Positions 43,768-53,866 of a stretch of 64,000 nt of DNA are shown here, piece after piece. The notes under the pieces were generated by a model. That model saw only the letters and a list, made by a program, of their open reading frames with translations. It did no database searches and was not told the DNA's origin. Made by a program: the position numbers and the translations under genes. The DNA lies in the NCBI RefSeq assembly GCF_014207985.1, contig NZ_JACHMI010000001.1, forward strand, positions 665,001 through 729,000, written 5' to 3'. The stretch comes from Nonomuraea rubra (GTDB lineage Bacteria > Actinomycetota > Actinomycetes > Streptosporangiales > Streptosporangiaceae). The first letter of the stretch is position 1. The number at the start of each line of letters is the position of its first letter.

Positions 43768-46700
43768 TTAGCCGGTTGGAGTGATCCAATCCGCCATCTG
43801 TCGCTCATCGGGTTCGCGGGGGAGGAGGGAGGCCAACTCGGGTGACCCATAAGTCAGGAAAATGAGGTCGCTGTCGCTGCTGGCGTCCCAGACGTCGCGG
43901 TCGAATGTTACGGGAACTGAGGCTGTGGGTGGCTGACCCAAGTAGTGCTCGATGGATATCGCGCCGTCGGAACGTCTGAAGGACACACGGGCGTCACGCG
44001 CAATGAAGAGGTTGTAGATACCGGGGCGTTCGTCGTCTGGGGTCAGCCAGCGGCCTGAGAGAAGGTTGTTCGTGAGGTTGGTGGCAAGGACTGGCGGAGT
44101 GATGTCTCCTACCAGGTTCGGTGGAGTCTTGATGGTGATGCCGTCATCGGGGGTGCCGAGGTCGTCGGTGCTGACGGGCTGGTTGTTGATGCCGTCGATT
44201 TGGGTTCGGATGCTCGCGATCTCGCTGGCGATGACTTCGTCGCTGAGATTTGCGGCAAGGACGAGGCCTTCGATGACCTTCTCTACAGTGCCAAGGACAG
44301 GTGCAGCGCCGCCGACTATGTTGGTGAAGTCGTCGTAGTCCTCCTTGATGCCCATGTAGACCTGCTCCTCCACAGTGTCTCGGTAGAAGTAGTTGCTGAT
44401 CTGGAGATCCTTGAAGGCAGCGCCGATACGGTCGATGCGACCGATGCGCTGCTCGACGCGCATCAGATTCCAGGGCATGTCGTAGTTGATGAGGCGGCCC
44501 GACGTCTGCAGGTTGAGGCCCTCACTCATCGAGTCGGTACCGATCAGGACTTCGATACTGCGGTTGCGGAACCGGTTCTTGATCTCAGCTTTGGTAACCG
44601 GGTTCCACTTTCCTGCGACCGGATCGTAGATCTCGCCGCCGCGACCGGAGTAGCAGCCGAGCTTGTTGTAGCCGGCGGCCAGGAGGCGCTCGCGGACGTA
44701 GTCCATGGTGTCGGTGTACTGAGTGAAGACCACCGCGGAGTCATACGTCTTGAACGACTCGGCCAGATCCTCGACGAGCTGCTTGGCCTTCGTGTCCTCA
44801 CCGGTTAGGTCGCCGAGGTCGTTGAGGAAGGAGCGGAGCTCGCCGATCTCCTCCTTTAGGCGGTCGGCGCGGACGTCGAAAGCCTCGGGGTCGAAGAGAG
44901 AGCTCTCCAGGTCAGCACCATCGTCGTCTGTGAGGAGGTCGGCCAGGCTCTTGCCCTGCTCAAGTACGTCGAGGCGGCGCTGGAGAGACTGCTTGATCGC
45001 TTCGAAGGAGGAAGTCAGCCGGCGCCGGTAGACAGTCATGATGAAACCGAGGGCCCTGGTGGCCTTGTCGGACTTGTAGGCGTTGTAGTGGCGGCGGATG
45101 TACTCCTCAATACGGTCATACAGCGTCCGCTCGTTCGGAGCCAGGCAGATGAACTCGTCGCTGACGTGTCGATACGGGATGACGACCGAGGCAGGGATGA
45201 TGCCGGCCGCTTGGTAGGCCCGCATGGTCTTGCGGGTGTTGCGGAAGACTCGATCGCGCATTGGAGTGTGCCGGCGAGCCCACTTATCCATCCACTCGGA
45301 GGTGGCATCGGGGAACTGTGCCCTGAGGTCAGGCGAGGGTGGGTTGCCAGCCATCCCGATCACCGTCAACGCGTCGGCCCATCCGAGTGCATCACTGACC
45401 TGCTGCTCCAGCTCGTGGTCGTGTTCAGCGAGCGGGTCGGAGAAGTAATCCTCCAACATGTCGCAGATGAGCTTCCAGCCGCGCCTCTTGGGCGGGTCGC
45501 CGAGATAGGTGAAGTACTGGGTGAAGAAGAACGCCTGCTCACCCCATTTGCCTGGCAGCCCGAGGAGCTCGATGAGGTCCCAGGCCTCGTGGGGGTGCAT
45601 CTGCATCGGGGTCGCCGAAGCCAGGTAGAGCGCACGCCATAGGTCGCGCTTCTTCATCTCCTGGAGCAGTGTGAGCAGGGAATTGGGAGTGTCGGTCGCC
45701 TTGGAACCGCGGCGGCGGGCGTGGTGGGCCTCATCAACAAGGACGACATCCCATGGTCCAGCGTCAAGGATCTCGCTACGGCGAGTGCGGCGCCGAGCGA
45801 GGTGGGAGGAGGCAAGCACAATCGGAAAGGCCGACCACGGGTTGGCATTCAGATCGGTCTCAAGGGGCTGGTCGAACCGGTCGACGAAATTGCCCTTGTC
45901 GTAGCGGGCGACGTCGAGGTTCATCTTCTCGTGGAGTTCTTCCTGCCACTGTTTCATCACCGAGGCCGGCACTAGAAGCAAGGCGTTCCTTGCTCTGCCG
46001 GAGGTGAAGAGCTCGCGTAACACCAAGCCGGCCTCGACGGTCTTGCCGAGGCCAACCTCGTCGGCCAAGAGATAGCCTCGCGGGTACGTCGACACCACCC
46101 GGTGGATCAGCTCGGCCTGATGTGGTAGAGGCTGAGCCCACGCTGTACCCACGCCAGTCCATGCGGACGCCTTCGGCGCATCCCGGAGTGCAACCAGCTC
46201 GTCCCAGGCCGCCTGGATATCGACGTCCATCTCGACAGGCGGAGTCTTACGATCCGTCTCCTCAGGCCTCGGCTGCGGTATAAGAGCGTCGGAGGGAAAC
46301 GGCGGAGCGTCAGGAGCGTGCTCAATCAGGTGTTCTCGGACGGCGGTGGGCAGGTCGATGACCGCCCAACCTTTGTCGGGGTGGCCGCGCCAGTGCTGAT
46401 CGAAGGCTCGCTCCTTGGGCTTGCCGTAGTCCTCCCAGGACTCGGTACGCCAGGAGCGGTAGGCGTCGAAGGTTTCATGGTTTTTCACCCATGCGGTGAC
46501 CGAGGCATTGTTGGAGCCGCTGAATGCGACCTTTTGGCCGTAACGGTCTGTGAAGATGCCGTACTTGGTATGGAAGTAGCGGCCCGACTCCTGATGAGTA
46601 AGCAAGTGGCCATGCTTGTCGATCGGAACGCCGACTCGGATGTGGAGCCGGTTGTTGGCGACCATCCAAGCCAGCACGCTGAGATGCTGACTCTGCACGA

Positions 46701-47106
46701 TCTTCGTGCCTTCCAGGCCAGGATCAGCCAGTAGACGCTCGGCGACCACATCGTCAAGTGGGGCGCCGGACAGCACCGCATCGACGTCCTTCTTGCCGAG
46801 CTGGGCACCGACGATGAGTCTCATCACGCCACCACGGGCGATGAAGTACGCCGTGCCCTGTGCGGCAAACTGCAGCTCTGCCCCTGACCAGTAGCCGACT
46901 GCACGGTCATAGGTGACGGCCCGGGAAAGCAACGGCTCATAGAACGTCTCGAACGGTGTGTCGTCGGGCGAGTACATCGCCTTAAGCGTCACGCTACGGA
47001 ACGAGTCCTCGGCCGTGGCTGGATTGTATTCAAAGAGACTTTCCGGTGCCATTGGCTCGGCAGCAGCACCGGGAAACAGGGCAGCGTCGTCCTCAGCCAA
47101 CCTCAC
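43768..47106 (-). CDS. SNF2-family helicase with N-terminal phospholipase-D domain
   Basis: Protein of 1,112 residues. An N-terminal PLD-like domain carries an HxK motif in YFHTKYGIFTD (His179, Lys181) followed by SGSNNAS. This could cut nucleic acid or act structurally; only one HKD is apparent. The SNF2/SWI2 ATPase follows: LADEVGLGKTVEAG at 348-360, VVLVDEAHHARRRG with DEAH at 458-461, LYLASATPMQ, and C-terminal motifs VLIGTDSMSEGLNLQ and MRVEQRIGRIDRIG. It overlaps the methyltransferase gene by 4 bp (ATGA). PLD-SNF2 proteins accompany DUF1156 methylases and DUF499 ATPases in restriction-like defence cassettes related to DISARM. Confidence 0.92.
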   Translation of the reverse strand: MRLAEDDAALFPGAAAEPMAPESLFEYNPATAEDSFRSVTLKAMYSPDDTPFETFYEPLLSRAVTYDRAVGYWSGAELQFAAQGTAYFIARGGVMRLIVGAQLGKKDVDAVLSGAPLDDVVAERLLADPGLEGTKIVQSQHLSVLAWMVANNRLHIRVGVPIDKHGHLLTHQESGRYFHTKYGIFTDRYGQKVAFSGSNNASVTAWVKNHETFDAYRSWRTESWEDYGKPKERAFDQHWRGHPDKGWAVIDLPTAVREHLIEHAPDAPPFPSDALIPQPRPEETDRKTPPVEMDVDIQAAWDELVALRDAPKASAWTGVGTAWAQPLPHQAELIHRVVSTYPRGYLLADEVGLGKTVEAGLVLRELFTSGRARNALLLVPASVMKQWQEELHEKMNLDVARYDKGNFVDRFDQPLETDLNANPWSAFPIVLASSHLARRRTRRSEILDAGPWDVVLVDEAHHARRRGSKATDTPNSLLTLLQEMKKRDLWRALYLASATPMQMHPHEAWDLIELLGLPGKWGEQAFFFTQYFTYLGDPPKRRGWKLICDMLEDYFSDPLAEHDHELEQQVSDALGWADALTVIGMAGNPPSPDLRAQFPDATSEWMDKWARRHTPMRDRVFRNTRKTMRAYQAAGIIPASVVIPYRHVSDEFICLAPNERTLYDRIEEYIRRHYNAYKSDKATRALGFIMTVYRRRLTSSFEAIKQSLQRRLDVLEQGKSLADLLTDDDGADLESSLFDPEAFDVRADRLKEEIGELRSFLNDLGDLTGEDTKAKQLVEDLAESFKTYDSAVVFTQYTDTMDYVRERLLAAGYNKLGCYSGRGGEIYDPVAGKWNPVTKAEIKNRFRNRSIEVLIGTDSMSEGLNLQTSGRLINYDMPWNLMRVEQRIGRIDRIGAAFKDLQISNYFYRDTVEEQVYMGIKEDYDDFTNIVGGAAPVLGTVEKVIEGLVLAANLSDEVIASEIASIRTQIDGINNQPVSTDDLGTPDDGITIKTPPNLVGDITPPVLATNLTNNLLSGRWLTPDDERPGIYNLFIARDARVSFRRSDGAISIEHYLGQPPTASVPVTFDRDVWDASSDSDLIFLTYGSPELASLLPREPDERQMADWITPTG

Positions 47107-50021
47107 TCCATTTCGAAGAGCGTGCCGGGCTTGTCGTCATGCATGGCCAGGTTGACGGGCTCGGGCAGGGCCACGTCAGGGAAATAGAGTGTGCACATCG
47201 TGTCAAGACGACCCGCCTCGGGCACCGCCCACCCAACCTTGACCTTCGTACGGGGAATCGCGTTGACAAGACCCTGCAATACGGCGGTGAATCCAGCGTC
47301 GCTGGTGTAGCCATGCTTGTCGAGAAACCTCTTAGCTGCTGCCCAGTTGTCGTGTTCGGCGATGTAAAGGGCTGTGTCAACCGCGTCGATGACGTTCGCG
47401 AAGGACTCTGCGTCCGGACGTACTCCGGGAAGATCGCGCTCGGCACCACGCCGCACTCGCTCGCTGGGCGTCAGGAGCTTGACTGTGCCAGATCCCTTCA
47501 TGAGAATCTTCGCGCGCTCAAGCTTGTCCACATCCAGACCGCCCACCGCCAGGGCAAGCAGGCGAGCTGTGTCGTACGGGAACTCCCTGGCCGCGAACGT
47601 GTCCCAAGCAAGAAGGACGAAGTCGGTCAGAGTGTCGGACTTCGCGCCCTGTCCAATCAGCCTTGCCCGACGAAGGTCGACGATCTCCTCCCGAGCCAGG
47701 GACAATGCGTCCTCGGGCCGAAGAAGTTGGTCGCGCCCGTTCTCGTCCGGTGTCGAGGAGTACACAGGCCAGCGACGCGAGATGACAGATAGCGTTGGCC
47801 CATAGGTTGAGAGTAGAAGGTCGACTCCGCCGATGCCATCGTTCTGAAACCGAAGTACCGCATCGCGAGCTGCGAGCCGGATCTCGGCCTCGACATCTTC
47901 TAGGTAGATCGGCCCATTGCTCTCATCCTGCTCGCGCTTCCTGCAGGTGAGCATGATGGTGCTATTCGCTGCGTTCTTGTTCTTCTGATGGGACGATGCC
48001 TCCGACTCGGTGTTTACCGGCCAGGATGTCTCGATCGTGAAGCCTGCGTCGATGATGGCCGTGCCCAGCGCGTCCCACGCCTCGGCCTTCTTATGTGTGA
48101 ACATCACGGTCATGACACCGTCCTCTCGCAGAACTCGACTACACTCCGCAAATATTGCGACCATCTTCGCTGTGTAGTCGGCATCCGCAAGTTGCTTCTT
48201 CCGTCGCCCGAATGCAGCGAAACGGGCGAAATTGGCGATCGCCTCGTTCTCTTTGTCGGTCTCCGTGTCAGCGAAGAAGTCTGGATAAAGGCGACCGAGC
48301 GTTGCTTTCTCCCAGACATAGAAGAAGTCAGACAGTTCTGCGTACATGACGTTGTCGTAGTACGGCGGATCCATGCATAGGTGAGAGACGCTCCCCGACG
48401 CCAGCGCGCCGAGATTGGCTGCGGTTCCCTGCGTCACCATGATCGGTGTTTCGATTTGTGGCTCAACCAAAGAATCTGGTGACGTGTGCCCCACCAGTGT
48501 AACTAGCTGGTGGTATGCGTCGAGGATCTGATCTAGTACGAAAGAGGGAAGTTCTTGTGAACCCTGGAACTCGGCGAAGGTCCATCTGAACGTGAAGTTG
48601 TGCTTTTCGAAGACGCTCCGTGTCTTCTGTCTACCTACATCCCAGGTTGTTTGTCGGGCATTGTAGTTTAGCGCCTTAGCCTGGATCATCCCGAGCACAG
48701 TAAGTAGCGCACGCGCCTTCTCCTGTCCAAACTCCTCTTCTGCTTCAGTAAGGAGGCGCTGAAGTTCTTCTGCGAAAATGGCGTGGACAACCAACTGACG
48801 GTCCGTGAACATTTCTGCCCACTTGGTGATCCCGTATATACGGTGGCCGCGGTCGTAGTTCGAGATCTCGGCAATGTCCTCTGTTGGGAGACAGCCAGAC
48901 GCCTCCCAGCTAGCCCGATGTCTTGCGAGGTAGTCACTGGCGTGTTCGAGACAAGCCACGTCCTCACTGCTTGGCGCCCGATATCCTTTGGTGCGATCAG
49001 CCTTGCGGTAGTAAACCGCGTAGAGAACCTGCTCGAACCGATCGGACCGGGCCTCGTTCTTGATGTAAGTGTCATCAATCGCAAGGTCGTCATAAGGGCT
49101 GCGGGCGGTGCCGCCAGTCATCAGCCCGGCAGAGGGGTCGAAGTTGATCTCGTCGCCCCGAACAATCTCGAAGATGGGCTCGCTCAGGAGGTTGCCGTTT
49201 TGGTCGTGCACGACGATCCGCACGGCTGTCTCGCGGCCCTTGGCCTTATCGAGCCACTGATCAGTGATGAGCGGTACAAGACCGCCCGTGCGCGGGCAGC
49301 GGACGGCGTTCGCCCAGATATAGGTAAGGTACTTCTCGCCCTTTTCGTAGACGAAGAACTTGCTAAGCCTCTCTTCGACCCTGCTACGCCAACGTTCCCC
49401 GTACTTTTTGAGCTCAGGCGTCAGCTCGTGACCGAACCGGACGGGGATCTCGACCCCGGCCTTCAGAAGTGTGGCGGCTACCGCGTTAAGGTCATTCGCC
49501 GCGGTAGGGAGACCGAACCGAGCTGAGACGAAAGGGATGGATCCGCCTCCTGCGGTTGGGTCCGCCACCAACGGCAGGGAGCCACCCCAGGTGTGACGCA
49601 ATACCTTGTGGAGAAGTGCCATGTCGCCAGGACTCGGTAGGTTCTTGAAGGCGGGACGGTACCCGTATGCGGCTGCACCCAGTGTCTGCCCTCGCTCAGT
49701 GGCAGCAGCGATCCGTCGGCGTGCGGCAATGGGGTCGCCCCAGATCCCAGCCAACTTTAGAACCCAGAGTTTGTAGGCTGCCGGGTTCGACAACTCAGGA
49801 TGGTCAGGAAAGACGTTGCTCAGCTCTGGGCTCCATGCAGGTAGCAGGCCTGCTAATACGACTGCGGACGACGCCACCAGCGGACGGCGAGCCCACCATA
49901 CGTGAAGTGCCTTGAGCTTCGGAAACTGACCTGGGATGGGGGCCGCTTCGCGACGGGATTCAATGCCGAGCTCAGCGACGGGGAGCCAGTCCTCGATGAG
50001 GACACGCGGTTTGGTGCTCAT
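47103..50021 (-). CDS. DUF1156-type adenine-specific DNA methyltransferase
   Basis: Protein of 972 residues. The N-terminal DUF1156 region (KLKALHVWWARRPL at about 35-48) is followed by a SAM-binding motif I, VADPTAGGGSIP, at 152-163. Motif IV DPPYYDN lies at 551-557, with VMTVMFTHKKAEAW downstream. The order and spacing match large, circularly arranged N6-adenine (or N4-cytosine) methylases of defence cassettes. It would mark host DNA, so that the ATPase and helicase act on unmarked DNA. It starts 13 bp after the small gene and overlaps the helicase gene by 4 bp. The target sequence cannot be read from the protein. Confidence 0.93.
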   Translation of the reverse strand: MSTKPRVLIEDWLPVAELGIESRREAAPIPGQFPKLKALHVWWARRPLVASSAVVLAGLLPAWSPELSNVFPDHPELSNPAAYKLWVLKLAGIWGDPIAARRRIAAATERGQTLGAAAYGYRPAFKNLPSPGDMALLHKVLRHTWGGSLPLVADPTAGGGSIPFVSARFGLPTAANDLNAVAATLLKAGVEIPVRFGHELTPELKKYGERWRSRVEERLSKFFVYEKGEKYLTYIWANAVRCPRTGGLVPLITDQWLDKAKGRETAVRIVVHDQNGNLLSEPIFEIVRGDEINFDPSAGLMTGGTARSPYDDLAIDDTYIKNEARSDRFEQVLYAVYYRKADRTKGYRAPSSEDVACLEHASDYLARHRASWEASGCLPTEDIAEISNYDRGHRIYGITKWAEMFTDRQLVVHAIFAEELQRLLTEAEEEFGQEKARALLTVLGMIQAKALNYNARQTTWDVGRQKTRSVFEKHNFTFRWTFAEFQGSQELPSFVLDQILDAYHQLVTLVGHTSPDSLVEPQIETPIMVTQGTAANLGALASGSVSHLCMDPPYYDNVMYAELSDFFYVWEKATLGRLYPDFFADTETDKENEAIANFARFAAFGRRKKQLADADYTAKMVAIFAECSRVLREDGVMTVMFTHKKAEAWDALGTAIIDAGFTIETSWPVNTESEASSHQKNKNAANSTIMLTCRKREQDESNGPIYLEDVEAEIRLAARDAVLRFQNDGIGGVDLLLSTYGPTLSVISRRWPVYSSTPDENGRDQLLRPEDALSLAREEIVDLRRARLIGQGAKSDTLTDFVLLAWDTFAAREFPYDTARLLALAVGGLDVDKLERAKILMKGSGTVKLLTPSERVRRGAERDLPGVRPDAESFANVIDAVDTALYIAEHDNWAAAKRFLDKHGYTSDAGFTAVLQGLVNAIPRTKVKVGWAVPEAGRLDTMCTLYFPDVALPEPVNLAMHDDKPGTLFEME

Positions 50022-50033
50022 GAGGTGGCTCTT

Positions 50034-50513
50034 TCAGTCGCCGGAGAGGAGGGTGCGGAGGGCCTTACGGGCGCGATTAGCGTCAATGCCAATGCACTTG
50101 GAGTACCAGTAATAGGTCTCCTCGGTGCTCATGGCGTTGATGCCGGCGACGAGTGCACGGACGCGCTCGTGCTTGGCAATGGGCTGGGTGGCCATCAAAA
50201 TCAGGGCCAGGCGTACGCCATAGGATTCGGTGAGCCGAATCGGTGCTTTCCGGGTGAAGGTCAGCACACTGGGCTGGTGGCCCGATCCCCTGATAGCTGC
50301 AATGAGGGCGTCGATGATGCGTCCCGTCTGCTGCGGGGTGAGGGCGACGACGGCCGTAGCAAGGACAGAGCCAGCTTCGCCGTAGGTCTCCTCGATAGTG
50401 AGGCCGTAGGTCTCGCCACGGCCGGGGTGCACGATGAGACGGAAACCACGGACGCCCGTGACTGCAGCGAGCCGACGACTCAAGGCAGTCGTCACGTTTT
50501 GGGAGGCGGTCAC
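50034..50513 (-). CDS. Small cassette protein between DUF499 and DUF1156 genes
   Basis: Protein of 159 residues, unfamiliar to me in detail but occupying the position where such cassettes carry a small conserved protein. It has an alternating beta/alpha pattern (GFRLIVHPGRGETYGLTI, GSVLATAVVALTPQQ) and ends with a helix (SKCIGIDANRARKALRTLL). Its start overlaps the DUF499 stop by 4 bp (ATGA), so it is probably translationally coupled and structural. No catalytic residues are evident. Confidence 0.75.
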   Translation of the reverse strand: MTASQNVTTALSRRLAAVTGVRGFRLIVHPGRGETYGLTIEETYGEAGSVLATAVVALTPQQTGRIIDALIAAIRGSGHQPSVLTFTRKAPIRLTESYGVRLALILMATQPIAKHERVRALVAGINAMSTEETYYWYSKCIGIDANRARKALRTLLSGD

Positions 50514-53500
50514 TTGGTCACCTCTGCGGTCATGGTCGTGCTCTTCATGCCGAGCTTCTTGATGACGTCATGGATCTGCGCGAACTGCGGGTCGTCGACG
50601 TCGAGTGCTGGGTCGAACCGGAAGGTGAGGGTGATGTCGCCGACCACCTTCGTTGCGGCGGTGAGCGCCTTCTTGGCGTGGCCATAGGCCACCTGGAAGT
50701 CGGCGCGCTCGGCGGTGCCTTGGAACTGGATGCCGCCTCCGGTGAGACCCTTGTACTCTGCGCGGATGGTGGAGCGGACTGTGATGGTCTGTTTCTGCAG
50801 CATGCCGAGCGAGAGGACGGCGAGGTCAATGTCGTTCGTGCCAGACGCAGTATCCGCGCCCACCTTCAGGGTGAGAGTCCTGATGGTGCGGATCGCGTAG
50901 TCGGAGACAGCATCAAGCAGGGTCTGCATGGCCGCGCCACCGGGACCGGTCGCAGTGAAGGCCTTGGCGGTGGCGATGCGAGTGGGGATCTCGACGCCGA
51001 TCTCGTCGGCGGCCTCACGGGGAAGGACGTAGAGGGTGTCAAGGCCCTTATCCTTAATCGCCGAGGGTGAGAGCGCCCGGATGCCAGCGGCAGGTGCGGT
51101 GTCGGTGACAACGAACCAGGTGTACTCGCTGGACTGGACGGCGGTGGCCAGCAAGTCGAGCACATCGGTCTTGGAAGGTTCGCCGCCGCAGACGGCCTCA
51201 AGGCGGGTGCGGACATCGGCTCCGGTGAGCTGGTCGCCGGTGAGTACCGAGCGAAGGTCAGTCTGTGTGGGTTTACGGACCAGCAGGCCACGCTTCTGTG
51301 CCTCGGCCATGGTCATGACCTCGGCGTCGGCACTAAAGGTGATCGACATACCAGCCTGACTGTGGGCCGTGTAGGCCTTGCCACTGGCCGAGTCGTAGTA
51401 GACCCAGTTGTCGTGGCTAACGCCGTTGACGATTGCGTCACGCAGCAGGGAGGTATTGCGGACAATGGAGGCCTTGTGGTCGGACCAGAAGTAGTCGGCG
51501 ATCGCTGCCGTGTTCGTGGCCTCTTTGTTGGCCCAGGTGCGGCTGCGTAAGAAGGCGGCGGTGAACGGGCTGGTACGGATTTTTTCCTCGTCGGTCAGCA
51601 GGGTGATGACTGCGGAGGTGGTGTTCTTCGGGTCGCCCTGGGACTGGGCGGGAAGCTCTCGGTGGCGAAGGTAGCCAGTGGCCTTCTCGTCGGCCGGGTA
51701 GTAAATGTGCTTAAAGCATCGGGTGACCGCGATTCGTGCCTTGAGGTGGGCCTCCTTGTCGTAGGCCTCGACCTTCTTGCGCACCTCCTCGCTGAACTGA
51801 CCCAGGCGGAGGGTATCGGTGGCGAGGTTATTAGAAGCGATCAGGGCACGTGCACGATCCTTGAGCACGTGTACTTGCTCGGCGTCGGCCAAGGCGAAAA
51901 CCAGAGAGTTGCGGTACTTACGCGGCGCACCGACCGAGCCAACCTTGTCGAGCATCTCTACGATCTGTGCCGGTGGCTGATCGGCGTGGGCTGGGTCGAC
52001 AGTAACGACATCGTGGTCAAGTACGACTACACGCAGCGAGTCCTTGTCCGGGATTTCAATGGGGCCTGATGGGAAATGGATTGCGGTGACGCCGCCGTCA
52101 TTGGCGAACGCTTTCTGTATCAGGCTATCGACTTCCGCGGCCACCGCGGTGTTGGCGACGTTGCGCTTCTCGGTCTCGATGATGGCGTTGACGTTGGGCT
52201 CGATATTGAAGCGCCAGCGAGCACCGTCGTACGACAGATGCCAGAAGACCTTCTCCGACTCGGTCAGTGCCTTCTCGAAGATAGTGGCGTCCTCACCAGG
52301 ACGCAGGGTGCCGACCAGCCAGTCATTGCGGCCTGCCCCTGCAGTGGACACCATCTCTAGGGAGTGGGTGAATACGGTGCGAGCTACGCGGGTGGCGTAC
52401 GCGGGCTTGCCGGGGAAGACGTCGGCGTCGACGACAGCGGCGTGAGATGCCTTAGAAGCGAAGTCGCCCTTGGCTACGCCCGCGTACTCGGCGCGGCCGA
52501 GGCCGTCGGTGAGGTGGTTGAGGACTGGCTCGTTGGAATAGTCAATGTCGCCGACGTTGATGATCGCCGTGTTGTCGTTGGTGGCGTAGATGTTGGCCAC
52601 AACCTCAGCCAGGAGCTTTAGGGCGCCGCGAGCGCGCTGGAACTCGGTTATGTTGCCCAGGCGCTTGTCGAGGACGCGAACCAGCTCGGGGTGAAACGGG
52701 TAGCTCTTGGTGACCAAATCGCCGTAGGAAGCCGGGTGCTCGGCGCCGCCGGCGAGCTGCTCGGTCTTGGCGAGCTTTTCGTAAAAGTCCCGGTAAGCAT
52801 CCCCAGCTGCTTTGGCGGCATCCTCGTCCACAGAGCCGAAGATGCGCTTCTTGAGGATTTCGCCGATTTCGTTGTCATCGGCTGGCTTGATCACCGCGCT
52901 CGGCTGCACTGCGCGGGTCAGCACATCGCCAATCTCCTGGGCGGCCTTGACCGAGACTGCGTTAGCGGCGTCTGTCTTCTCTTTCTCTTCACCGGTTAAC
53001 TCGCTGATCTCGGTGGTCTCCGCGCCGAACGCGTTGGTGGTCGCGGCCAGGGTGATGATGACCGAGACTCTGTTGGTCGGATCGGAGGCGACTTCGAAGA
53101 GGTTGCCAAGGAAGACCGGTAACGCGCCGGCCATGCGCCGTACGTCCTCGCTTCCGGAGGAGGCCACCGCGCGCAGATGCTTGGCTAACTCATCGATGAT
53201 CACGACCGTTGGCTTGCCGCCGAAGGCTGCCCTGATCGTGGCGGTGCCCGGAGCGGTGCGTTGAATCTCGTTCGCCTCCATCGCTGCGAACGCCTCATCG
53301 CCGATCTGGGCGGCCATCTCACCCCACATCGTGTACGTGCGATGGCCGTTGGTGTCGATACCCGCTGTTGGATCGAGCGCGTCGCCGACCAGCGCCGCGA
53401 TCTGGACCGGGCCGTCGGGAAGCAGGTTTAGGTCGAGGAACTCAGTAATGTTCGACGGCCGAGCACCCTTGGCGAGGTGATAGACGGCGGTCAGACCATG

Positions 53501-53866
53501 GGTCTTACCACCACCAAACGAGGTTGTCGGGCGCAGTACGCCGTTCTCCCCCGAGACGCCCTTCACTCCGCTGAGACGACCGAAAGTCTTGGAGAGCAGC
53601 GTCTTCAGACCGCTCGTGGGGTAGGTGTGCGCGAAGAATGCTTCCGCGTTGCCGTACACCGGATAATGCTCCGCGTCGCGGACCACCTTGTCCAGCTGAG
53701 CTGCGAAGTGGTTGTCCGCCAACCCGCCTTCGAGGACGTCGTCGCGAGGATGACATACCTCGCGGAGCGGTACCAGATGTGCCACAAGCCTCCACCCCAC
53801 CGTTTCTAGCGCGCTCAAGAGCTCCAGCAGCGTAAGTTGTTCCCCAAATCTGCCGAACCTTGACAT
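50510..53866 (-). CDS. DUF499-domain ATPase
   Basis: Protein of 1,118 residues and first gene of the module III operon. The P-loop is TTSFGGGKTHGL with GGGKTH at 118-123, Walker B TVVIIDELAKHLR at 220-232 and a sensor-like SVIITLAATTNAF, the usual DUF499 arrangement. DUF499 proteins accompany DUF1156 methylases and helicases in predicted defence cassettes and are thought to be the motor or sensor. The ATG at 53866 lacks a clear ribosome site, so the true start may lie somewhat downstream. The C-terminal 250 residues contain alpha/beta blocks of unknown role. Confidence 0.9.
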   Translation of the reverse strand: MSRFGRFGEQLTLLELLSALETVGWRLVAHLVPLREVCHPRDDVLEGGLADNHFAAQLDKVVRDAEHYPVYGNAEAFFAHTYPTSGLKTLLSKTFGRLSGVKGVSGENGVLRPTTSFGGGKTHGLTAVYHLAKGARPSNITEFLDLNLLPDGPVQIAALVGDALDPTAGIDTNGHRTYTMWGEMAAQIGDEAFAAMEANEIQRTAPGTATIRAAFGGKPTVVIIDELAKHLRAVASSGSEDVRRMAGALPVFLGNLFEVASDPTNRVSVIITLAATTNAFGAETTEISELTGEEKEKTDAANAVSVKAAQEIGDVLTRAVQPSAVIKPADDNEIGEILKKRIFGSVDEDAAKAAGDAYRDFYEKLAKTEQLAGGAEHPASYGDLVTKSYPFHPELVRVLDKRLGNITEFQRARGALKLLAEVVANIYATNDNTAIINVGDIDYSNEPVLNHLTDGLGRAEYAGVAKGDFASKASHAAVVDADVFPGKPAYATRVARTVFTHSLEMVSTAGAGRNDWLVGTLRPGEDATIFEKALTESEKVFWHLSYDGARWRFNIEPNVNAIIETEKRNVANTAVAAEVDSLIQKAFANDGGVTAIHFPSGPIEIPDKDSLRVVVLDHDVVTVDPAHADQPPAQIVEMLDKVGSVGAPRKYRNSLVFALADAEQVHVLKDRARALIASNNLATDTLRLGQFSEEVRKKVEAYDKEAHLKARIAVTRCFKHIYYPADEKATGYLRHRELPAQSQGDPKNTTSAVITLLTDEEKIRTSPFTAAFLRSRTWANKEATNTAAIADYFWSDHKASIVRNTSLLRDAIVNGVSHDNWVYYDSASGKAYTAHSQAGMSITFSADAEVMTMAEAQKRGLLVRKPTQTDLRSVLTGDQLTGADVRTRLEAVCGGEPSKTDVLDLLATAVQSSEYTWFVVTDTAPAAGIRALSPSAIKDKGLDTLYVLPREAADEIGVEIPTRIATAKAFTATGPGGAAMQTLLDAVSDYAIRTIRTLTLKVGADTASGTNDIDLAVLSLGMLQKQTITVRSTIRAEYKGLTGGGIQFQGTAERADFQVAYGHAKKALTAATKVVGDITLTFRFDPALDVDDPQFAQIHDVIKKLGMKSTTMTAEVTK

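Noticed and set aside
43365..43784. Plus-strand frame of 139 codons
   Set aside because: No ribosome site, unusual composition, overlaps the helicase end, no similarity I recognise.
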